DNA from: Gammaproteobacteria bacterium
Lineage (GTDB): Bacteria > Pseudomonadota > Gammaproteobacteria > GCA-001735895
DNA: 5,138 nucleotides
Assembly: GCA_021767985.1 (NCBI GenBank)
Contig: JAASSH010000204.1
Coordinates: 1-5,138 of the forward strand
Reading direction: 5' to 3'
Shown: piece by piece, positions 1 to 5,138 of the stretch
Layout: the number at the start of each line of letters is the position of its first letter
How positions within the stretch are numbered: the first letter of the stretch is position 1
Notes under the pieces: generated by a model
What the model saw: the letters and a program-made list of their open reading frames with translations, nothing else
The model's database searches: none
What the model was told of the DNA's origin: nothing
Made by a program: the position numbers and the translations under genes

Positions 1-2
1 AG

Positions 3-884
3 AATGGCACCGGGGTTGCGGTAGCGACGCTCGCGGGCTTCGATCAACTGGTCGGCGTCATCGGTGGTTCGGTGTCGCTGTCCGGCGGCCACGGCACCGC
101 GATCGCATGGACCCCGATTTTCCGGGACGATCACGGGATTGCGCTGGCTGGTGAGGTCGGCATCGCCTGCGCCACCTTTGGCCTGATCCTCGGCGGCCTG
201 CTCGGCGGGCCGCTGGCGCACTTCCTGGTACAGCGGCATAATCTCGAAGCCGATAGCGACGCGGTGCAAACCGTCGGCATCGAACACCAACACGAAATGA
301 TCCCGATCGATTACGAGCGAATGCTGCGCATGATCTTCGTTCTTTTCGTGACTATCGGTATCGGCATCCATATCGATCTCGGCCTCAAGCAAATCGGCGT
401 GCAGCTGCCGACCTTCGTCTCCTGCCTGTTCGCCGGCATCCTGGTGACCAACCTCCTGCCGTTGATGCTTCCGAACACCAAATTGCCCAAACCCGAGCAA
501 TCACGCAGCCTCGCCCTGGTGTCCGATCTGTGTCTTGGCCTGTTCCTCGCCATCTCGCTGATGAGCCAGCAATTGTGGGACCTGGCAGACCTGGGTTTCG
601 CGATCCTGCTGATGCTAATCGCACAGGTCGTCATGGTTCTGCTATGGGCCGGCATTGTCGTGTTCCGCGCGATGGGTGCGACCTACGACGCCGCGGTCAT
701 GTCGTCGGGTTATGTCGGGCTCGCCCTCGGCGCGACGCCGACCGCGATCGCCAACATGACCGCGGTAACCAAGCTCTATGGTCCTTCGCCCCGCGCGTTT
801 ATTATCGTGCCGCTGATCGGCGCGTTTTTCATCGACCTGGCGAACGCGATCATCATCCAGCTCTATGTCGGCTGGTTCGCCTGA
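3..884 (+). CDS. gltS: Sodium/glutamate symporter GltS (ESS family), 3' part
   Basis: This is the C-terminal 293 residues of an inner-membrane Na+/glutamate symporter; the reading frame is open to the left edge. E. coli GltS is about 400 residues, so roughly the first 110 are missing. A GTG at position 72 lies inside a conserved pore motif and is not the true start. Two signature re-entrant-loop motifs are visible: SGGHGTAIAW (fragment residues 27-36, bases 81-110) and GATPTAIANM (residues 243-252, from base 729). Both match the equivalent E. coli motifs almost exactly, as do CATFGL, LPTFV, YDAAV and GAFFID. Hydrophobic segments flank a central hydrophilic loop (about fragment residues 76-106) that contains a small His-rich stretch, EHQHE. 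The family imports glutamate with sodium. The TGA stop is at 882-884. Identification is secure from motif conservation; substrate specificity is inferred from the family. Confidence 0.93.
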   Translation, partial: NGTGVAVATLAGFDQLVGVIGGSVSLSGGHGTAIAWTPIFRDDHGIALAGEVGIACATFGLILGGLLGGPLAHFLVQRHNLEADSDAVQTVGIEHQHEMIPIDYERMLRMIFVLFVTIGIGIHIDLGLKQIGVQLPTFVSCLFAGILVTNLLPLMLPNTKLPKPEQSRSLALVSDLCLGLFLAISLMSQQLWDLADLGFAILLMLIAQVVMVLLWAGIVVFRAMGATYDAAVMSSGYVGLALGATPTAIANMTAVTKLYGPSPRAFIIVPLIGAFFIDLANAIIIQLYVGWFA

Positions 885-922
885 ACCGGCGGCCGTATGT
901 TTTTGCGAGATAAAGCCATTCC

Positions 923-934
923 AGGAGAACGAGG
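923..934 (+). promoter_or_regulatory. Purine-rich Shine-Dalgarno-like tract upstream of pldA
   Basis: AGGAGAACGAGG is the only strong Shine-Dalgarno-like sequence ahead of pldA. Its 3' GAGG ends 13 bases before the GTG at 948, a long but tolerable spacing; the AGGAG part is 20 bases away. It lies downstream of the ATG at 897 and too far upstream of the ATG at 969, so it favours the GTG start. There is no in-frame start codon at the ideal 5-9 base distance, which keeps the assignment tentative. Confidence 0.4.
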
Positions 935-947
935 CAAAAATAATCCA

Positions 948-1898
948 GTGACAAGATCGAGCAGGCAAATGGATACGGGATATTTTTCGACCATATTCTT
1001 AATCCTGATTGCGCTGACGCTGAGTCCCGCTGCCAACGCGGCCGAAGCGGACAGCGTTAACGAAGGCGAGGAAAGCGATTCGCTGGTCAAGGAGCGCATC
1101 GAGCGCGAGCGCGCGGTGCAGGACAACCGCTCGGTACTACTCGCGCACAAGCGTAACTACGTGCTGCCGCTGGCCTACTCCAACGATCCCAACGACGAAG
1201 TCTTCGAGCCGGACGACAGCGATTTCGGTATCAACCTCGATCACCTGGAAGTCGTGTTTCAGCTCAGCATCAAGGCACCGATGGCCGAAGGCCTGTTCAC
1301 CGCCGAGGACGCGCTGTTTCTCGGCTTTACCGTGCGCTCGTTCTGGCAGGCCTACAACAGCGATATATCGGCGCCGTTTCGCGAAACCAACTACGAGCCC
1401 GAAGTGTTCTGGGTCACCCCGGTGCCGTGGAACGTGTTCGGCGGCGACGCATCGTTTGTCGGGCTCGGGCTGTCGCACCAGTCCAACGGCCGCAGCCAGC
1501 TGTTTTCACGCAGCTGGAACCGGATTTACGCGACGCTCGGCTGGGAGCGATGGCGCTGGGTGTTCGCCTTCAAGGTCTGGTACCGCATCCCGGAAGACGA
1601 CAAGGACGACCCGCTCGATCCCGATGGTGACGATAATCCCGACATCGAGGATTACATGGGTAATTTCGAGTTCAATGTCGTGTTTCGAAAAAACGATCAG
1701 GAGTTCGGCACGATGATTCGCAACAACCTCGACACCGACGAGAACCGGGGCGCGGTTCAGTTCGACTGGACGTTTCCGCTGCACCGGCGCTTTCGCGGTT
1801 ACGTGCAGGTATTCAACGGCTACGGCGAAAGCCTGATCGACTACGACGCCAATATTACCCGTGTCGGTATCGGCATCCTGCTATCGGATCTGTTGTAG
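948..1898 (+). CDS. pldA: Outer-membrane phospholipase A (OMPLA)
   Basis: This calcium-dependent outer-membrane beta-barrel enzyme hydrolyses acyl chains from phospholipids misplaced in the outer leaflet. Numbering from the GTG at 948 gives 316 residues; the E. coli precursor is 289. The catalytic block HQSNGRS...SRSWNR holds His177, Ser179 and Asn191, spaced exactly as E. coli His142, Ser144 and Asn156. Other family hallmarks are PFRETNYEPE, DDNPDI..YMG and the C-terminal strand YGESLIDY...TRVGIGILLSDLL, which ends in an aromatic-poor LL. The frame is open from an ATG at 897, but that start would place a long polar stretch before the signal peptide and has no ribosome site. Starting at GTG 948 gives a basic n-region (MTRSSRQ), a hydrophobic core and an ANA cleavage site near residue 31. 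The ATG at 969 would leave an n-region without positive charge. Oddities: Gln184 replaces E. coli Asp149, and the loop before DDNPDI is about ten residues longer and Asp-rich. Confidence 0.93.
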   Translation: MTRSSRQMDTGYFSTIFLILIALTLSPAANAAEADSVNEGEESDSLVKERIERERAVQDNRSVLLAHKRNYVLPLAYSNDPNDEVFEPDDSDFGINLDHLEVVFQLSIKAPMAEGLFTAEDALFLGFTVRSFWQAYNSDISAPFRETNYEPEVFWVTPVPWNVFGGDASFVGLGLSHQSNGRSQLFSRSWNRIYATLGWERWRWVFAFKVWYRIPEDDKDDPLDPDGDDNPDIEDYMGNFEFNVVFRKNDQEFGTMIRNNLDTDENRGAVQFDWTFPLHRRFRGYVQVFNGYGESLIDYDANITRVGIGILLSDLL

Positions 1899-1970
1899 GC
1901 ACGGGTTTTACCGTACTATTACGACAATCGGAACCATAACAATCAGGCAAAATAACTCCGGTACGACAAA
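1899..1970 (+). other. Leader region between pldA and the channel gene
   Basis: This 72-base gap is more AT-rich than the flanking genes. It contains a perfect 8-base direct repeat TACGACAA (1920-1927 and 1962-1969), the second copy ending one base before the channel ATG. It also contains a short inverted repeat ACGG/CCGT (1901-1904 and 1911-1914) that is too small and lacks the T-run of a terminator. A weak promoter-like pair, TTGTAG at 1893 and TACTAT at 1914, has only 15 bases between the boxes, so I do not call it a promoter. No well-placed ribosome binding site precedes the ATG at 1971. AGGCAAAATAACTCCGGT at 1945-1962 resembles the pldA leader at 932-949. Confidence 0.4.
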
Positions 1971-4349
1971 ATGAGGATAAATCGATACTCGGCTAATGCC
2001 AGAAGCCGCGGCACGCCATACGGACTTTACCTGCTGCTCACTGGATTAGTGTTGCTGATGGGTAACGCCCCGGCCACTGCCCAAATGGCGCCCGCGCCCG
2101 CCGCCGATTCGGCTGTGATCGAGGTGCCGGATAACCTGACCCAGGCAGAGGTCCGTGACCTCGTCGCGCGCCTGTCGGATGACCAGGTACGCGACCTGAT
2201 TATTCGCGAACTCGATAAAAGCGCGCGCGCCGCGGACCAGGCCACCGATGCCGCCGTCTATTTCGAACAGTTGAACCTGGGAGTCAAAGCAGCCGGGAGC
2301 ACGCTCAGACGTATGTTCGATTCGCGCCAGCAGCTGCATCAGTTGCCGTCCATGATCTGGTCGAAGATCACCGAAAACGGCAGCATCAGCGGCGGCTACC
2401 TGTTGTTCCAGTTAATCGGCTTAATAGTGGCTGGCTTTGCCGTCGAGTGGCTCGCGCGACGACTGCTGGAGCGAACCGCGTCCAAACCGGTCGAAATCCT
2501 GCCGCTGGACAAACGTTTCGATCTCGCCTGTTACGGGGCGGCGATGGGGCTGATCGAGCTCGGCGCCTTCGCCGTCGGCGCGATCCTGTTCATCGAGATA
2601 ACGGGGCAAGATACAGAGGCCGCAGTCATGCTCTGGTACCAGGTCATCTGGTGCCTGCTGCTAATCAAGCTGGTATTGCTCGGCGTAAGGCAGGTGGCCG
2701 CACCGGCGCGCGCCGAGACCCGCCTGGTCTCGATTAGCGACAACATCGCGCGGCAAATCTGGGGCTGGACCCTGGTGCTCGCGTCGGCGTTGATCCTGCC
2801 CGGGCCGATCATCGAGGTATCGAGAGATTTTGGGGCCAGCGAAGAAACCGTGCTGCTCGTCGGCGTAATGGCCCACTCGATTTTCATGTTACTGCTGATC
2901 GTGCTCATCGTTCGACTGCGTGATTACGGCGCGCGCCTGATTGGCAGCGATGACAGTGGCTTTCTTCGTCAGAACCTGGCGCGCATCTGGTGGATACTGA
3001 GCATCGGTTACGTGCTGATGATCTGGTTGATGGCGATCGGCAAGCGCGCCGCAACCGGGGAATCGTCGCTGGTGCCGGGTCTCGGCAGCCTGCTGCTGTT
3101 CGTCGCGATTCCTTATCTCGACATGGGGCTGAAGTGGCTGATCACGTGGTACTTCGAGAAACCCGAGGAAGAAATCGCAGCCGATGCCGATATGGCCGTC
3201 ACTGAGGGCGAAGCCGCCACCGGAGAAGTTGGAGCCAGCCAGGCGACCGCCGCGATTACAGAAGTCCAGCCCGCAAGCGAAGCTGCGAGTGAACTCGAGG
3301 AACCGTCCGATTTCGAGTCGGGCTATCACGCCACCGCGCTGCGCTATGCCCGGGTATTGATGGTGCTCGCGCTGCTCGGGATTTTCGTTCGCCTGTGGAA
3401 TATCGATCTCGAGGCGATCACGAGTCAGATTGTCAGCGAGCGTTTCGCCAGCGCGCTGTTCGATATCGGCATCACGGTCCTGCTGGCCTGGGCGCTGTGG
3501 GGCGTGATCCGGATTTCGATCGAGCGCAAGCTCGAGGATGAAAAGGGTCCCGAGGGCGACAGCGACGAAGCCGAGGCCGGCGGTCTCGGCGGCACGCGCA
3601 CCGAAACCATACTGCCGCTGATCCGCGCCTTCATCAAGATCACGCTGATGGTCATGACCGTGCTGATCTGCCTGTCGTCGCTCGGCGTCAATATCGGCCC
3701 GCTGATCGCCGGCGCCGGCGTCGTCGGTCTCGCCATCGGCTTCGGTGCGCAAACCCTGGTGCGTGATATCGTCTCCGGCTTTTTCTACCTGCTGGACGAC
3801 GCGTTTCGTATCGGCGAGTACGTCGTCATCGATCAGATTCGCGGCACCGTGGAGAAGATTTCGATCCGCTCGTTTCAGCTGCGCCACCATAACGGCCCGG
3901 TGCACACGATCCCCTATGGCGAGATCAGAAGCCTGACCAACTGGAGCCGCGACTGGGCGATCATGAAATTCGAGCTGCGCATTCCTTACGAAACCGATAT
4001 CGAAAAGGTGCGCAAGCTGATCAAGCGCATCGGCCAGGAAATGATGGAAGATCCGGTCTACGGGCCGTTGATGCTGCAACCGGTCAAATCACAGGGCGTC
4101 AACCGCATGGACGACTCGGCGTTGATCATCCGCTGCAAGTTCACCGCGATCCCGGGGCAGCAATACCTGATCCGGCGCGAGGCTTTTACCCGCATCCAGC
4201 GCGAATTCGAAAAGGAAGGCATCCAGTTCGCGCCGCGGCGGGTGCTGGTCGAGGCCACCACGCCGCAGGAGGCAGTCAAGGCCGCGGCCGGCGCGCTCGA
4301 CCAGGAAGCTCCGGCAGGCGAAGGCCCACCCAAATCAGATCAAATGTAA
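1971..4349 (+). CDS. Large MscS-family mechanosensitive channel, YbiO-like
   Basis: This 792-residue inner-membrane channel should open under membrane tension and release solutes during hypo-osmotic shock. A signal peptide (residues 1-38: Arg-rich n-region, Leu-rich core, ATA cleavage motif) precedes a periplasmic region of about 100 residues. Hydrophobic segments follow near 143-160, 187-210, 220-240, 264-283, 293-315, 338-356, 366-393, 457-475, 494-514 and 547-570, plus the pore helix 573-608. An outside N-terminus and eleven segments put the C-terminal domain in the cytoplasm, as in MscS. The pore helix is Gly/Ala-rich (AGAGVVGLAIGFGAQTLVRD), followed by the beta domain (FRIGEYVVI, RGTVEKISIRS, HTIPYGEI, NWSRDW) and the alpha/beta domain to about 760. 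Length and architecture resemble E. coli YbiO (741 residues) more than the small MscS (286). Unusual are a long acidic Ala/Glu-rich linker (about 395-450) and a second acidic loop (about 519-545). The next upstream in-frame codon of note is a TAA at 1953, so ATG 1971 is the earliest possible start. Family assignment is secure; orthology to YbiO is not proven. Confidence 0.93.
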   Translation: MRINRYSANARSRGTPYGLYLLLTGLVLLMGNAPATAQMAPAPAADSAVIEVPDNLTQAEVRDLVARLSDDQVRDLIIRELDKSARAADQATDAAVYFEQLNLGVKAAGSTLRRMFDSRQQLHQLPSMIWSKITENGSISGGYLLFQLIGLIVAGFAVEWLARRLLERTASKPVEILPLDKRFDLACYGAAMGLIELGAFAVGAILFIEITGQDTEAAVMLWYQVIWCLLLIKLVLLGVRQVAAPARAETRLVSISDNIARQIWGWTLVLASALILPGPIIEVSRDFGASEETVLLVGVMAHSIFMLLLIVLIVRLRDYGARLIGSDDSGFLRQNLARIWWILSIGYVLMIWLMAIGKRAATGESSLVPGLGSLLLFVAIPYLDMGLKWLITWYFEKPEEEIAADADMAVTEGEAATGEVGASQATAAITEVQPASEAASELEEPSDFESGYHATALRYARVLMVLALLGIFVRLWNIDLEAITSQIVSERFASALFDIGITVLLAWALWGVIRISIERKLEDEKGPEGDSDEAEAGGLGGTRTETILPLIRAFIKITLMVMTVLICLSSLGVNIGPLIAGAGVVGLAIGFGAQTLVRDIVSGFFYLLDDAFRIGEYVVIDQIRGTVEKISIRSFQLRHHNGPVHTIPYGEIRSLTNWSRDWAIMKFELRIPYETDIEKVRKLIKRIGQEMMEDPVYGPLMLQPVKSQGVNRMDDSALIIRCKFTAIPGQQYLIRREAFTRIQREFEKEGIQFAPRRVLVEATTPQEAVKAAAGALDQEAPAGEGPPKSDQM

Positions 4350-4362
4350 CCGAGTCACTAGC

Positions 4363-4365
4363 AGG
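4363..4365 (+). promoter_or_regulatory. Minimal ribosome binding site for the AI-2E family gene
   Basis: An AGG triplet inside AGCAGGTAAA lies nine bases before the ATG at 4375, within the 25-base gap after the channel stop codon. It is a weak but correctly spaced Shine-Dalgarno core and supports the chosen start. The short gap also favours translation from a shared transcript. Confidence 0.4.
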
Positions 4366-4374
4366 TAAACACCC

Positions 4375-5138
4375 ATGGCAATCTTCGATAAATCGGCCAT
4401 CGACGATAGAATCGTCGCCAGTTCGATCCTCTCTTACGTGCAGTTCGGCGCTATCGTGTTGCTGTTGTGGTGGTGCCTGAACATCATCGCGCCGTTTCTG
4501 AACCTGGTCGTCTGGGGCATTATTATCTCGGTCGCGGCTTACCCGGGTCATCTCGCGCTAACCGCCAAACTCGGTGGGCGCTCCAGGCTGTCGAGCGTCA
4601 TCATGACGCTCGCGGGCATCGCCATAGTCGTGATCCCGGCCTGGATCCTGGCCGAATCGACGATCGGCGGGCTGCAGGAGCTGGCGGCGGATTTCGAGGA
4701 CGGCACGGTCAGCGTGCCGCCACCCGCCGAGGGCGTCGCCGAGTGGCCGGTTATCGGTGAAAATCTGTACGCTACCTGGAGCCTCGCGGCATCCAATCTC
4801 GAAGCTGCGGTGAACAAGTTCCAGCCGCAAATCAAGGAGCTGGGACAAGCGCTGCTGGGGCGCGCAGCCGCCGGCATCGGCGGTGTTTTGCAAATGGTAC
4901 TATCGATGATTATTGCAGGCGCGCTGCTGGGGCAGGCAGCGTCCGGCCATCGAGTCACCACGCTGTTCTTTACCCGACTGATGGGCGAGACCCGCGGCCC
5001 CGCGATGACCGATCTTTCGATCTCCATCATTCGCAGCGTGGTCAAGGGCGTGCTTGGTATCGCGCTGATCCAGACGGTGCTTGCCGTTATCGGCCTGCTG
5101 GTCATGGGCGTACCGGGCGCCGGACTGATCGGATTCCT
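4375..5138 (+). CDS. AI-2E family transporter (PerM/YdiK-like), 5' part
   Basis: The first 254 residues of an inner-membrane protein run off the right edge without a stop; family members are usually about 350-400 residues. Visible are two closely spaced N-terminal membrane segments (about 21-38 and 40-57), a third at 73-93, and a soluble, presumably periplasmic segment of about 70 residues carrying WPVIGENLYATW (124-135), a form of the family's typical P-x-I/V-G-x-x-L motif. A further segment lies at 167-186. The conserved core starts near 220: SVVKGVLGIALIQTVLAVIG followed by the GVPGAGLIGF re-entrant hairpin (245-254). This core is the strongest family evidence. Members have been linked to autoinducer-2 export (TqsA) and to Na+/H+ antiport, so the substrate cannot be read from the sequence. 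The gene starts 25 bases after the channel stop and is very probably in the same operon. Confidence 0.9.
   Translation, partial: MAIFDKSAIDDRIVASSILSYVQFGAIVLLLWWCLNIIAPFLNLVVWGIIISVAAYPGHLALTAKLGGRSRLSSVIMTLAGIAIVVIPAWILAESTIGGLQELAADFEDGTVSVPPPAEGVAEWPVIGENLYATWSLAASNLEAAVNKFQPQIKELGQALLGRAAAGIGGVLQMVLSMIIAGALLGQAASGHRVTTLFFTRLMGETRGPAMTDLSISIIRSVVKGVLGIALIQTVLAVIGLLVMGVPGAGLIGF

Noticed and set aside
871..904. Possible rho-independent terminator after gltS: GCTGGTT/AACCGGC stem with a following TTTTT
   Set aside because: The stem is seven pairs including a G-U pair, overlaps the gltS stop codon, and the T-run begins nine bases after the stem, not directly. This does not fit an intrinsic terminator.
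1427..1784. Alternative-frame open frames overlapping the centre of pldA on both strands
   Set aside because: The PldA frame carries the catalytic residues and continuous family similarity across this region. The others are Arg-rich shadows.
1893..1919. Promoter-like TTGTAG and TACTAT boxes at the pldA stop
   Set aside because: The boxes match the consensus at only three and four of six positions, and the 15-base spacing is short. It is too weak to call without transcript data.
2889..4079. A 396-codon open frame on the minus strand opposite the channel gene
   Set aside because: It is antisense to a strongly conserved MscS pore and cytoplasmic domain. Its translation is low in hydrophobic order and rich in Arg, Asp, Gln and His, as expected from the complement of GC-rich membrane-protein codons. 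It has no recognisable domain.
4548..5105. A 185-codon minus-strand open frame over the AI-2E family gene
   Set aside because: The plus-strand frame encodes a clear AI-2E family core here. The minus-strand product is Ser/Pro/Ala-rich with no domain, a typical shadow.
1..5138. CRISPR arrays, tRNA/rRNA genes, insertion sequences or large repeats
   Set aside because: None seen on reading. The window is almost entirely filled by four coding frames, and the gaps are too short to hold such elements.

Overview
This window carries four same-strand genes packed with little space between them, all encoding membrane or envelope proteins. The DNA is GC-rich by eye, with G/C-favouring third codon positions. 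A typical outer-membrane phospholipase A (PldA) points to a Gram-negative bacterium. The close resemblance of GltS and PldA to their E. coli counterparts suggests a gammaproteobacterium, probably a free-living one. Nothing in the window narrows that further.

Layout, left to right. (1) 3-884 is the 3' part of gltS, a sodium/glutamate symporter cut by the left edge. (2) About 948-1898 is pldA, a complete outer-membrane phospholipase A with its His/Ser/Asn catalytic residues. It has an enlarged Asp-rich loop and a Gln where E. coli has a calcium-ligand Asp. (3) 1971-4349 encodes a large 792-residue MscS-family mechanosensitive channel of the YbiO type: signal peptide, periplasmic N-terminus, about eleven membrane segments, then the standard MscS pore and cytoplasmic domain. 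(4) 4375 to the right edge is the 5' part of an AI-2E family (PerM/YdiK-like) membrane protein.

The gaps are short: 63 bp before pldA (using the GTG start), 72 bp before the channel gene and 25 bp before the AI-2E gene. The channel and AI-2E genes are very probably co-transcribed, and pldA may read into them. I found no convincing terminator between any of the genes. The shared theme is the cell envelope: solute uptake, outer-membrane lipid quality, osmotic pressure release and an inner-membrane transporter of uncertain substrate. A functional link between them is inference only.

I found no RNA gene, CRISPR array, mobile element or large repeat, and no convincing new biological system. The points most worth a second look are the altered calcium region of PldA, the long acidic cytoplasmic linker of the channel, and a short A-rich motif shared by the pldA and channel-gene leaders, both of which lack a well-placed ribosome binding site.
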